Shown: piece by piece, positions 13,190 through 24,429 of the stretch | How positions within the stretch are numbered: the stretch's first letter is position 1 | How the letters are laid out: each line of letters starts with the position of its first letter | Source: Rhodocollybia butyracea | Taxonomy: Eukaryota > Basidiomycota > Agaricomycetes > Agaricales > Omphalotaceae | DNA: 64,000 nucleotides | Reading direction: 5' to 3' | Assembly (NCBI GenBank): GCA_015501585.1 | Contig: JADNRY010000309.1 | Span: 1-64,000, forward strand | Program-made: the position numbers and the translations under genes | The notes under the pieces: model-generated | Database searches by the model: none | Told to the model about the DNA's origin: nothing | The model's input: the letters and a program-made list of their open reading frames with translations, nothing else

Positions 13190-14490
13190 ATGGCTTCGTT
13201 GAATGGCACAGCGCTGAAGGAGACAGGCCTTGATTTACTCTACGGCACCAGCCTAATAATTGGGATTTTACCACAGACGACTTTCTATGGTCTGCTTTAC
13301 TCTGTAGTGGCAATGGTGTTGATCTTATGTTGATTGTGGTATAGGCATCTACACTATGCTCTTTACCATTTCGACCTATCTGATGGTGTAAGTGTCCACT
13401 ACTAACTTGCTCTTAAGTTATCCAAGAGACCCATAGCTTAAGTTCTCCATGCAGGAAACAAGGCGTGGACAGCTTTTCGCGTAAACTGCTTTTGGGTTTG
13501 ACGGTCTTTATGTACACCCTCACCACCATGTACACGGTAGTTTCAATAGCAAATCTGATGCAGGTAATACAAAAATCCCTCCTTGGTTTTTCCATCTCCA
13601 ATCCAATCAACCTCCCTCTCATCGGTGCGCTGTTTCTCGTGAATGTAAGCTGACTACTCTTTTAATCACTGCGTCAATGGCTTGACTGGGGTCTAGTACA
13701 TTCTCACCGATGGAGTGGTAGTCTGGCGCGCATGGGTGATGTGCAGAAGTGAATACACCATTCCCTTATTTGTATGCATCTTCTTCCTCTGTTGTGCTAT
13801 TGGTGAGTGTTGGTCTCATTTGCCATAAAATACAGCTGATTTGCTTTCATAATTCAGCGAGTGAAATGTGTTCAATCGCAATTAGAATTACAATATCTGT
13901 CATCTCTTCAGCACAGACCGTCACAGCACTTAATCGGGCCATCGATATTACACAAGTATCAGGCTTGGGATTATCATTACTCACCAATCTCATTGCTACA
14001 GCCACTGTTTTGGTAAAAGCCTGGTCAGTCCATAGCCCTTCAATCTTTTTTGCATTGACGTCAACTATGGCTGGAAGGCACCTTCGGAGGATGTTTTTTT
14101 CCTCAAGGCCGCACCGGCCTAACACCAGCAGAATATTGGTGCTGATTGTTGAGTCGGGGGTCCTCTACTCCATCTCTTTAGTAAGGAGCCCTTCGATCGA
14201 TAGCTCTGCTCTTCTATAACCACACGCAGATAACCACCCTTGTCGCGTCAATAATTCACCTGCCGACCCGAGGAACACTTGGGGATCTGTACACTCCTGT
14301 GAATCTTCAGCTGGCTGTAAGCGCATTAAACATACGATTTATTCAAGATCTTGATGTTGAGCTTTCAAAGGGTATATATCCATTAGTTGTTCTCATCATG
14401 GTAAACAAAAACCGGACATTAGGTAAAGAGGTGACAGCTTTTAGCAGCGATAGTATCACTTTTACAAGTATCGGCACAAGTTCGGCCTAG
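13190..14490 (+). CDS. Seven-transmembrane protein of a type common in mushrooms
   Basis: Eight exons were read: 13190-13289, 13345-13387, 13455-13644, 13697-13802, 13858-14023, 14078-14180, 14230-14316 and 14371-14490. They sum to 915 nt, giving 304 residues with every junction in frame. The product has about seven hydrophobic segments, including ETGLDLLYGTSLIIGILPQ near residue 15, TFYGIYTMLFTISTYLMV near 35, INLPLIGALFLVNYILTDG near 100, GLGLSLLTNLIATATVLVKA near 200 and a last helix after GIYPLVVLIMV. This layout (TDG-VVVWRAW after helix 3, short C-tail) is one I know from abundant uncharacterised agaricomycete membrane proteins, sometimes compared with receptors. No function is established. 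The first intron (13290-13344) is needed to restore the FYGIYT segment. The gene looks intact. Confidence 0.75.
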
Positions 14491-14711
14491 TCAGAGCCGT
14501 GATCCCTACTAAATCAACCATACCATGAGTTTGAGATTCATACTAGTTATTCAATGGTTAAGCCCTTAACAAAGATTATATTTTTGAGCAGGAATAGAAA
14601 GCAGTCAGTTAATGTAAGCCTTGAACAGTGGAAGCAAGCCTGGAGAGCATGGCTCATATGATGAACCTTCAATTTGCCTCGGTTCCTAGCCTTGACAATG
14701 ACGATCATTGA

Positions 14712-15864
14712 TTAAAACAATCTCTTGCAATTCCTGAGCTTTGACTTTAACTTTAGATAACCTAGTGCGGCCGGAGATATATGAGGTATCAGAGCACCTT
14801 CCTTGGGCTCCAAGATGATAGAGTACGAGCCTTTGAGGCGCACAACCGTTCCATTACTTTGCTCAATAATTGAGCAGGATAAAATGGCATGCATCCTGAG
14901 GTATCCTCGAAAATCTCCGTAAGAGTCAACGACTCGGGCTTCTGGGCGTATAAAGAAGGGGGAGTCAAGATAGCGAAGAAATTTAGCTTCCCAGAATAGT
15001 CGGTCGATGGTTCGTTCCTCAAAGCTTTGGTATGCTGAGACTGTATCGAGCAGATTGATAAATTTGAATGCATGAAGCGTGGCAAAATAGTTTAGCAATG
15101 TTACAACCTCGATGTTCCCTTCAGCGCAATAAGGCTGTCGGCGCAGTTGGTTGGGGGCCACTTGGGGCAATTCCAAGTTCTCTGGCAACGGCAGGTATGT
15201 TCGTCGGGAATTAGAGAAATTTCACCGTGGCCCGTTTATCCTGTGTTTCCAAAGTGACGCGTTGTACAAGGGTGTTTAGTTCGAGTCTTGGGAGTATCGA
15301 TGTGGCGCACAAGTCAACAACTAGCTACAGACTCGATAAAAACCTGATGATTACCTTTTCCACAAGGAAAGTCGTCCGGTAGCCCACCTCATCGAGTCCA
15401 ACTCTGATATTCTTATTTTCCTGGCACTGTGGTACAGCGTCATTAAAGTCATATCGCACAACTACTCTGCAACCAGAATCATAGCTGGGGCCGGGGTTGA
15501 CGAGAAATAGGGGAATTCCTCCTGCTTTAGGACACGCGTCCTCGTCTTCAGATTGATCTGCAAGTTCCCAGACAGATAAACATTCCACTGCAGAAGTGGT
15601 GGCGGCGCTTTGGCTCAGTGTGAAAGGCTGTCGTTTTGTATCGACAGACATTGAGAAGGTCACACGATGTTGACAAAACCACGGTATATTCTCCGGCGAG
15701 ACACAATGTGCTGCGAGCGGCAGAGAAGCTAAGAGGACGACTAAACAAGAATAAGAACAACGGACATGATGGGGGTACTCTACTGAAGAAGGATAACGAA
15801 ACGTAGATATACTTAAAAGGACGGTGGCAGTGTCACGGTAAGCGCACGTGTAAGTATACGCCAT
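14712..15864 (-). CDS. Hypothetical secreted protein, at least two exons
   Basis: Exon 1 starts at 15864 and contains a hydrophobic stretch (CLVVLLASLPLAAHC) followed by a Cys-containing ectodomain-like part (PENIPWFCQHRVTFSM, VECLSVWELADQ, DEDACPKAGGIPLF). It reads to a likely donor (gtaatc) after FLVEK near 15350. A second long frame, up to about 15070 and ending at 14712, carries SAYQSFEERTIDRLFWEAKF and NGTVVRLKGSYSIILEPKEG. The joining intron was not fixed precisely. The hydrophobic stretch starts about 36 residues after the ATG, so the true start may be downstream or in an unrecognised exon. No family recognised. Alternatively these are two separate fragments. Confidence 0.4.
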
Positions 15865-16519
15865 ACTTACAGTGTTGAGTTCACGATTGCTAAGTGATTA
15901 TCAGGGGTGGTCGTCGTCGTGGAAAAGAAATTTACCTATCGCTCGTGCTAGTAAGGCAGGTTCTAGCTTATAGCCTGCGACCCACAAAATCGACAATGAA
16001 ACTGAAGAATCGAACATGGTCAAACTCAATGAAACTCAAGTATTTCAGCAGGTAACTTGTCTTTCTCACTCTTGAACATGAGCGGAGGAATCGCAGTAGC
16101 CAGATGGCCCCCTGGGAGATACTCTAGTAGCTGCGAGTCTGTATGTATGCGGTATGGATGGAAGAATTACTTAGTAAATCAAGTACAGATCGACCAGGTT
16201 CTTTACTATTTCCTGTCCTACGTTCACAGTGTTTTAGGGCTCAGTGAATAGACACCAGGGATGTACTTATATCTAGAATACCCCCAGTTTCACTTACACA
16301 GGAGTACACACGACCGTATCGACCTGGAAACTTAAATATGTGTTGAGGTTCCGAATAGAGTACATAACCTTTATATCCTTTCCAGCGAAGATATAGAAAT
16401 AGACGAAGAAGAGGAGAGGAGAAATGGGGACAAGGTAAGTTTGGGTTTTTCTAAAGATGAATATATAATCATTAATGACTATCTCATTTAGAGGCAAGGT
16501 AAATCAACACTCGCTTGGA
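15865..16519. other. Intergenic, with a gene fragment
   Basis: No gene recognised apart from the short reductase fragment at 16046-16117, listed separately. Confidence 0.5.
16046..16117 (-). pseudogene. Duplicated fragment of the adjacent MDR/enoyl-reductase gene
   Basis: About 70 bp here (gcaggtaacttgtctttctc through agatggccccctggg) match 16815-16880 inside the reductase gene (gcaggtaacttggctttctc through atttggcctcccgag), in the same orientation, with roughly one mismatch in five. The fragment is too short to be functional and sits about 400 bp beyond the stop of its parent. It is the relic of a local duplication. Confidence 0.65.
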
Positions 16520-17807
16520 TCAAGCGGTGTCCTGTGGGTTGATCACCAGCTTCACACCACTGACGCCATCTTGGAAGAATTTTGGCAATGCATCCGCAAC
16601 TGCAGTGAGCCCACCAGGAAGAATCTCAACACGATTTGGCTAGGAGCGTTGTATGAGAAACATCGTTGGGAATCTCGACGTATGTATGACGTACCTTGAT
16701 AACCCGTTCCTCCAGAAGTGCCGGCAGATTCTTCCACATCTCCTTGCCATACGCGATATTTGGCTCAATCCTCGTTGAAGCCCATACTCCATAAAGTTTT
16801 TTCCTATCGTCGGCAGGTAACTTGGCTTTCTCACTTTCGACCATAGGCGTCGGAATTGCAGTGGCCATTTGGCCTCCCGAGGCTAGACATGTGTACGCCG
16901 CCTTCAATACATTGTCATCGCGAAGAACGGCGAGGTAGATGATTTTGATACCATTGGGCGAGGAGGTTATGGATTCAATGACTTCAGGGAGCTTATCGAT
17001 GGGAACTTCTGCACGATCGACGACATGGGTTGCACCGATGGACTTGAGGAACTCTGTGTGTTTTGCGGAAGCGTATGTGATGATTGTGCTGTATCCGACG
17101 TATCTGAGGATTTGAATCGCTAGAAATATGAGTACGATGTGAGAACTAGGAAAAAAGACTCGATATACATACCGAATTGCCCTACAGACGATCCTCCACC
17201 TATAACTAGTGCGGTTTCACCGTTGAAGTTGACCTTGGGATCAAACGTTGGGTTTAAGCCTGCGCCAATTGGGTTGGCTGCCATTAATGGGATGGCGGCG
17301 GTGGTAAATGTCGAAGGGAAACTTGAGGCTTCGGCGTAGCTCATATGGGCGGGAATCTACCCGGAAGAATAATCAGACGAGGCAGGATGGGCTAAGCTAA
17401 CTGACAGACCTTCCCAATTGCATCAACACTAGCCAGTGTGTACTGTTGGAACCCACCATGGTTGTACCCACCATGGGAGTTCCCAAAGTTGATAGCGAAA
17501 AATCTGCGGATATTCGAGTCAAAATACATCCAAGTAGCAGGTGAATATGTATGTACACTCTATCACCATTTACCCATCCTTCAACACCTTCACCGACTTC
17601 AACTATATCACCTGCAACATCAAAACCAAGAACTACAGGATAGATGACGCCAGGCACCATATCCATAGCTTGTATGCCTTGGTCAACAGGGTTCAACGCG
17701 CAGGCTAGAACTTTGACCAGAAGTTCCCCTGGACCAGGTTTCGGGATGGCAACATCGACGAATGTAAACGGTACTCTGGGCTCTTTAACGATGAGGGCTT
17801 TCTGCAT
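16520..17807 (-). CDS. Zinc-independent MDR-family (enoyl-reductase/quinone-oxidoreductase-like) oxidoreductase
   Basis: Four or more exons starting MQKALIVKEPRVPFTFVDVA at 17807. The N-terminal GroES-like part shows PKPGPGELLVKVLACALNPV, VVLGFDVAGDIVEVGEGV and, after the first intron (donor gtacat inside the GDRV codons), FFAINFGNSHGG. The NAD(P)H fold starts TALVIGGGSSVGQFAIQILR. The protein ends GVSGVKLVINPQDTA. The zinc ligands of classical alcohol dehydrogenases are absent, which places it with fungal trans-acting enoyl reductases and the loosely named toxD-like group. The substrate is unknown, and no polyketide synthase or other biosynthetic backbone gene is in the window. About 350 residues; motifs look intact. 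Confidence 0.8.
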
Positions 17808-19198
17808 TGCAAGAAAAGTTGGTTATTTTTAACAGATAATCTAGTGGCCTTCATCTCTTATTGGTATATATACCATTGCGGAACGACAATACTTCTGACA
17901 AATAGTAGCGAGCGGAGGCCGCACGGAGGCTATTCGGAATTTGTAAACTTTTGTCACTAGTATCAGAGCTGATACATTATTTACCTTTTTGTGGAAATGA
18001 GGCCGGGGCCGCAGGGACCTGGTGTTCAAACCAATGGAAAGGAGAGCGGGGTCGGAGTCGCGCGGGGCGTTGTACATACCAGCCAAAAATCATGACAGTG
18101 ATGCAGGGCCGCTGCAGTGTGCTTATATTGTCAGTATCGAAAACGCCGCACCTTGCTCAATGTTCGACAAAACAGTCAATGTATTAGAGGCCCTTACATT
18201 CCGGGTGTCGGCGTGATCCACAGAAAGACGGGCCTTCCAGTCTCTTCCAGTTTCCAGTCGATTCCCCTGCACGCCACCTCCGGCACTACCTCACCCGCGT
18301 CCCAATGCGAGTCATCGCATCGTGCTCACCCGACTCTTACCATGTGGAGTACCACTCCACTTTTCCGCGCATGCAGGCTCAGCACATAAGTCGACTAGGA
18401 GTAGCAGCGGAAAAAGTGCCGGGCCTGCAGCGATCAACTCAGACACCCCAGTCTTCCTCCAGTGCAAGGTTGACAATTCCCCCAACATACTGGCTGTAGG
18501 ACAGTGTAGGACCCTCTTCTCTAAGACAGGATGTCGACTCACCTCCCCCTCCCGAAATCGTGCATTCACGGTGCCGTCCCTGCGTGTGAGCGGTTCATCC
18601 TGGTTCATCTTCCATTGGGACGAGTTAGGACCATGTGGCCACCACAGCAAAATTTGTTCACGAGGTAACATAATAGGGCTAAGTGCATAACTAGTCCGGG
18701 GTCAGGAGGGCTCATCAGAGTCTGATATTGAGGAGTAAACTAATCTCATTGTACTGCCCCTAACTTATCTAATCTTTCCTCTTCGGGAAAACTTGCGGTC
18801 TACCTTCCCCGTTCAGCACTTGGAGTCTTGACCCATGCCGTGTAATAATTCCTCCTCCTCCCTGTGGGTCAAGCTCGCTGTTTCTCTCCCTTTAGAGTCT
18901 TCTAGAGCCTGGCTGTTTTCTCATGGGACCCGGCAGTAGAGCAGAGCCGAATATACTACTACATACTCTCACAATTATTTAATGAAAAGCCCTACGTCTC
19001 ATTCTTGCGCGCAATTCCCCCAGCAATAGATATCTCCTCATACAGGAATATTATTTTATGTTTAGCTCTAAAGGATACAAGATTCGATGAGATGTATACA
19101 TTATCGTATGCAAATCGCATATAAGGTAAAGTGTAAGTGTGTAGGAGAGAGAGTGTGCAACAGCCGCAAAGTAAAAATGAAGCAGAAAAAATCGGAGA
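17808..19198. other. Intergenic, with a dispersed repeat
   Basis: Overlapping frames on both strands around 18000-18690 lack any recognisable feature and are probably chance. The right part (about 18768-18975) holds a repeat, listed separately. Confidence 0.45.
18768..18975. repeat. Dispersed repeat, copy 1
   Basis: Contains cgttcagcacttgga and ccatgccgtgtaataa, also found at 57929-57970, and ctccctgtgggtc, gagcctggctgttttc and cagagccga, which recur in related form at 59505-59620. Three incomplete copies of one non-coding element therefore lie in the window. Class unknown. Confidence 0.55.
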
Positions 19199-21649
19199 CT
19201 ACCGGGATTCATATTTGCGCGGGCGAACCTCGTAACCTCCTCCTGCTCGAGAGCCACGGGCTCCCGGAGTGTATACTGAGCTACGCTCTCGCGGCTTGTA
19301 GCCCCCCTCCGAACCGGAGCCATATCCTGAGCTACGCTCTCGTGGCTTGTAGCCTCCCTCTGAACCAGAGCCATATCCCGAGCTGCGATCTCGGGGTTGA
19401 TAGCCTCCCTCTCTAGAGCCATATCCTGAGCTGCGTTGATAGCCTCCCTCTCTAGAGCCATATCCTGAGCTGCGTTGATAGCCTCCCTCCCTAGAGCCAT
19501 ATCCCGAGCTGCGTTCCCGGCTATAGCCTCCGCTCGACGGTGGGTTGCGGCGGAAACTACCATCTTCGTAATTGTGCTGGAGATGGGAACGACTGTCACC
19601 CAGACCCAATGACGTATCATCCTCTGCTGGCGACCTTCTCATCCCCTCTTTTGTTTTCGTAGCTCCTCTTCCTAGCCAGTGCGGCTGAGAAGAGTCTCTG
19701 GACTGTTTATTGAAGAATTGCGCGGTGCGACTGGGACGTCCAGTCCCAGAGAAACCCATCTTGGCCAAGAACTCCGAAGAAACAAACGGTGCCACCTGTA
19801 GCCCACCAGCCTCTACCGTCCAGTCCTTGAGTCCTTCCACTATAACGTTCTTCTGAACGCGGAGTTCGGCGGAGCGAATCAAGTAATATCCAAGCATGGC
19901 CATGAAATTCTCGCGGATAGCGAATTCATCGAATCGTGCCATGATCTGGGTGGTTGCGGGAACGAATTCAGAGAGGAAAGGAGCGTAGGGACTGCGGGTA
20001 ATAGGGCTATCAGCCTCCTTGGGAGTTTCATCGACTCTCTTCGCCTCTTCTGCTAGTTGTACTTCGACCTCTCCGACCGTTAAAGCACGGATAGGGAACT
20101 CTGTCAATTGCCATGTAATAAAGCCAATCTCCCAGGGAAGCAAAACCAAGTCACAACGGCCGACGGTACTACCCTGGCGACCAGTACGTCCAACACGGTG
20201 AATATACTGCTGAGTCGAGGATGGAACACCAACTTGAATGACGCGCGTTACACCGGGGTAATCGATTCCTCTAGCGGATACATCGGAAGTTACCAGTATC
20301 GACGCGGTGGAACGGTCACCCCGGAACTTCGACGAGGCAAACGAACGCGCTTCCATAGTACGTTTCGAGTGAATTTCGTAGACATGCGGTTTGACGGGGA
20401 ATAGTTTGTTCGAAATTTGACGGACGACCTCGGCGAAGAGCATGGTGGTCTTCGTAGTAGGTAAGAACAGGATGATTTTCGAATTTGCGCCATGCATAAG
20501 CTGGTCGTGCGCGATGAGTCGAAGAACATGGGGAATCTGCGCAGAGGCGTCTGGAAGGATAGTGTGAAATTGGGGTACATTGGCATGGACAGGTGTCTTG
20601 TCAGAACCGACACAGTCGATAAGCTTGTGATCTTTCGAAAGGATATTTTCCGCCACCTGGCGAGTGACGGGGTCGACAGTGGCCGAAAAAAGTAACGTTT
20701 GCCGCTCGGGGGAACGGATAAGTTCTTTTTGAATAGCATGAATGTCATCCCGGAAACCCATTTCCAGCATGGTATCTGCTTCGTCTAGTATAAACTAGGG
20801 TATACATGAGAAAACAAAGATATTCGCAGCACAGATAGCACTTACAGTCTGAGCAGTCTTAATGCTTCTAAGTACTTCTGGTTCCGACATCATCAAATCT
20901 CTAAGCCGGCCAGTAGTGGCAACAACGATATCTCGGCTACCTTTCATCCAGTCGCGCATTTGAAGCCTCTTGTTGATACCACCAGTGAAAAGACGGACCT
21001 CTATCTCGTTATTATTTTTCGTAAGACGAATAGCTTCGTTTGCGATCTGGGTCGCAAGCTCGCGAGTGGGACTAAGTATAAGTGCGCCGACAGTCTCACG
21101 TCCATACTTGCGCCGAGCCTTCTTCTCCAGTTCTCCATCACTGGCAAGCCCAGAATCAGCTACCGCCTCTTTACCAATTCTGTCGAGGGACTTCATCCGA
21201 GCTTCAATAGCTGGAATGAGGAATGCGATCGTTTTACCGGTACCAGTTTTTGCGCGGACGAGAAGGTCACGAACAGTAGGAGATTGTGGGTTATAAGGCT
21301 CGGAGAGTTCGGGCAGGAGAGACAACACTTCATTCTGCACAGAAGTCATTGTTTTCAGGCCCATTACGTTGCCAGTCAAGGATGAGAATGTTGGGGCGGA
21401 GACAATACCCTCCAAGGATGTAAAGGGACGAGGAGGCTTTTCCTCAGCAAGTGTGAAGGGAGCAGGCTTGACCGCTGCCGCTGAGCTAGACTGGAAGCGA
21501 GATAGCTCTGAAGAAAAAAAGTTCAAGCCACGAGCAAGACACAGACCACGACAAGAACACATACTAAAGCCCAGGGAAATTGTTGGAGCAGGCGGCGCCG
21601 TAATGAGGGACGAGAGCTTTGCAGCTCTCGTCAAAAGAGACGAGGACAT
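19199..21649 (-). CDS. DEAD-box RNA helicase, mitochondrial (Mss116-like) type
   Basis: Two exons (21649-20846 and 20794-19199), 799 residues. The N-terminus (MSSSLLTRAAKLSSLITAPP) is basic and hydroxylated, like a mitochondrial presequence. Helicase motifs in order: VQNEV (Q-motif region), AKTGTGKT (I), SPTRELA (Ia), TTGR (Ib, usually TPGR), LDEAD (II, split by the intron just upstream), SAT (III), ILVTSDVSARGIDYPG (V) and HRVGRTGRQG (VI). A C-terminal domain follows, then a tail of about 90 residues built from RSSGYGSREGGYQ-type repeats (19220-19530). Mss116-class enzymes remodel mitochondrial group I/II intron RNA and assist translation; the repeat tail resembles the basic RNA-binding tails of such helicases. 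The ATG at 21649 is preferred because the presequence starts there. Confidence 0.9.
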
Positions 21650-21991
21650 GTTGAGCAGAAAAACGCTGCGCCAAACAAGTCCTGAACGTAGTGGAGGACA
21701 GTAGACGAGCAAAATGAATTTCGCGCTTGGAAATTTTCGCGAAAGACATGCACGTGACATCCGGGCCATTCTCCCGATCATTTTCCTCCGCGTTTTATTT
21801 CAAATTTGTATCCAATTCAGATAAAAGTAGGTGGTATAAAAATACAGGTATTCCACACTACGAGCAAAGTAGTTTGCGCGAACACCAATAAATATGTAAT
21901 AAATAATAAGCGTGAAGAGTATGCCAAGTGGAGAGCATCATCAAAGTCATTAAACAAGATGCAAAGTCCCTAACATGTGCAGCAGCTTTTT

Positions 21992-22648
21992 TTAATCTTC
22001 GAAATCGGGGCAAGGAAGACTGTGACTTTTCAGCAGCTGCCGAAGCGTCAGGGCCCTTGTCCTCCATGTCTCTTTTTCAAGCCTCAGCTGTGCCACGCTA
22101 GCCTCCAGCCGTTCTGTGTATAGAACTTTGCGTTTGCGACTCCGCCGAGCAGCCTTTGTGTTCCTCCTCTTCCTCCACTCTGACTTTTCTTTCTCTGAGG
22201 CGTCAGGTGGGAGAGGCTCATCATCCGAGTCGTCGTCAAAGTCCTCAGGAAGTGGAAGGATACGCTGGTTTGGGGATCGGCGGGATCGAGGTTGTGGGTA
22301 GGGGAGAGGGAGGTCCATATTGAGAGGAGAGTTGGGCGAGCCTTGTCTACGGCTTCTGGGACCGGCGGAAGAAGACGAGGAAGAAGAATTCGAGTGGCTA
22401 TGCAGTGTATGAGATGGAAGAGCAGGGGGACTGGGCAAAGCATGATGCGGGCCTTGGATAGACTCGTTCGGCGATATGTACGAGTTCTGAGAGTCGCGTC
22501 GTTGAGGAAGATAAGGGTTCTGACTTGGTTCGGCTGAGGCCATGCCCGAAGAGTCTATAAAAGCTTGTAGCTCATATGAGCTCGGCGCCGCCGAGGCGTC
22601 GTGCATATCTGCAGTGTTAAAAGGGTAGGAAAACATGTCTCTGTCCAT
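21992..22648 (-). CDS. bZIP transcription factor, Gcn4-type basic region
   Basis: Single exon, 218 residues. The C-terminal basic region KRRNTKAARRSRKRKVLYTE has the Asn..Ala-Ala..Ser-Arg signature of AP-1/Gcn4 proteins. A short zipper follows, with Leu at heptad spacing in TERLEASVAQLRLEKETWRT and ALTLRQLLKSHSL. The N-terminal two thirds are Ser/Pro-rich and disordered, with an acidic DDDSDDEPLPPD patch near residue 140 that could activate transcription. Gcn4/Cpc1-type factors control amino-acid biosynthesis genes; that role is inferred from the basic region only. Its stop lies about 340 bp upstream of the helicase ATG on the same strand. Confidence 0.87.
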   Translation of the reverse strand: MDRDMFSYPFNTADMHDASAAPSSYELQAFIDSSGMASAEPSQNPYLPQRRDSQNSYISPNESIQGPHHALPSPPALPSHTLHSHSNSSSSSSSAGPRSRRQGSPNSPLNMDLPLPYPQPRSRRSPNQRILPLPEDFDDDSDDEPLPPDASEKEKSEWRKRRNTKAARRSRKRKVLYTERLEASVAQLRLEKETWRTRALTLRQLLKSHSLPCPDFED

Positions 22649-22762
22649 ATCGCTTTATGGCTGAATGGGAATGTTGAAAGGAAGATACCGAGTTGTTTTC
22701 GGTTGCACGGATGAGAGACCCTGGGAGGATGAGTGAGGATGAGTCGCATTGTTTTTGCATTC

Positions 22763-22769
22763 CTTTATA
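22763..22769 (-). promoter_or_regulatory. Putative TATA box of the bZIP gene
   Basis: The minus strand reads GTATAAAGGA about 115 nt upstream of the bZIP ATG. A start site about 30 nt downstream would give a leader near 90 nt and would exclude the two overlapping upstream ATGs at 22749 and 22817. Confidence 0.4.
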
Positions 22770-24429
22770 CATGGACCGAAATATGCACTGGTGGTAGACA
22801 GAGGAGAACCAATGCACCCGCTCGTCATGTCACTGCCCCACCCGTTAAAATTGTTTGAATGGCAAGGCGGTGTAGATATCAAAATAGGTGCGAAAAGTGA
22901 CATCAGCATGTATGTTGACCTCGCAAGTTCAGCTATGTTGATCGCAACGCCTTTTTTTAGAAGTGTACAGCGGCGAGTCGAGCATAACCCTCGTGAATAT
23001 ATCTTGTGCGATTTAGCATGAACAGTTCAAATGCCCGATGAAATGCACAAATTCACTTGGGAAAAAGCTATACAGCAAGGGTGAGGGAAGGCCAGCAGAA
23101 AGCACCATCCCAAGTACTTGAAAAAGCTCGAAGCCGCAGAGAAGAGGGGGAGAAGGGAGATTTCGGAATTTCAGAGTACATTTGCAAACAAAGGTTATCA
23201 ACATACATACGTCGTTCTGCCTCCAACGTTAGTGAATCTGCAGTGTGCACACCGCACTGAAGCACCGATTTTCCGCATAATTTGAATGAGCCTTCCAAGA
23301 AGGTGAAATGCATAGATAAAGGCAATCCCGACCATTCCCCGAACCCGACTCGAGGCAGTGCCCGAGTTCATTCAGTCAGCAATCCCGACACGACGACATT
23401 TCGCCAAAGAGGGCATTAAGCGCGTACCCGCACCGCCGTTCAATTCAGTACTATTCGGTCCGCCCCGCCCTGTGTACATCGCCTCACTACTCCGCCCTCC
23501 TAGAAGCTATGCCTGTTAATTACCGTTGTGTATACACATGAATTTCGTACGTCAGTGTGGACAGAGATTCGAGCTCACAAGTTGAGGATGGTTATCTGAT
23601 CAAAGATTGAAGATTGAATACATAAATTGACTTTTCGGGAAAATCACGATCAACGAAGTGCACTGGATGGCTCGGAGCCTCAACAGGCCCAACATTAGAG
23701 TCTATTTAGAGTTGCTCTCAACAATGTCTGGAAGAAGCCTGACCGTCAAATGTGCTGATTTTATCTGGCTATCATTCCGTACAACGTCTGAAGAACAGAC
23801 GTCGACAATGAAAATTTGACAGCATGGACGTTCTGAACATTGACAGATAGCTCAGTAGAGGGCACTCACCTCAGTTCCGAGTCAGAGGGAGGAGCAGGGA
23901 AAGACTTTCCCCCATAGGAACTAATAAAAACTTCATTTCGGAGAAACTGAGAAGGTTATGCTATAGCGGGACAGTGGGGAAAAGTCATCAGAGCCATCAA
24001 CTCGATGCATCAAGATTCAACATAACAATTGGAGCGAATTCGCTGGTCTTCCGGAAATAGTACTTGGCTAGCGCAATTCGGCCCACGTCCGCTGGAGTAT
24101 CCTCACTGCCAGAATTCCACAAATCCATAGATCCCTGTCCCATTGAATAATGATAATAAGTATTCAACGCCACTAGGTAGTAACAGTAGACACTGGTCCT
24201 CCTCCTCTCACCCAGTGCACGACGACACAGAGCATCTGGCTCCGCGGACGAATGTGGACAACCAGTCCGGGTCGGAGGTTATCCCAAGCCATCTTCATTG
24301 ATGATTTCTGAAGGGCCAAGGCAGAGATTTTAATCCAAGGCGGTGAATATATGTAGGGCCTAGGCGCGAGTAAGTAGGAGTAAATCAACCGATGTCCAAC
24401 TTTGCTAAATTCAATTCATTTTATTCTTA
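22770..24429. other. Intergenic, no gene seen
   Basis: Upstream of the bZIP gene. Short frames only, with no recognisable motif, RNA gene or repeat. Confidence 0.45.

Noticed and set aside
18312..18690. Overlapping open frames of about 120 codons on both strands
   Set aside because: Neither has a recognisable motif or splice context; mirrored open frames are expected in GC-richer sequence.
22555..22817. Gcn4-like regulatory uORFs upstream of the bZIP gene
   Set aside because: Both long upstream frames start at or beyond the probable transcription start inferred from the TATA element at 22763-22769, and their overlap with the main ATG is unlike the short GCN4 uORFs.
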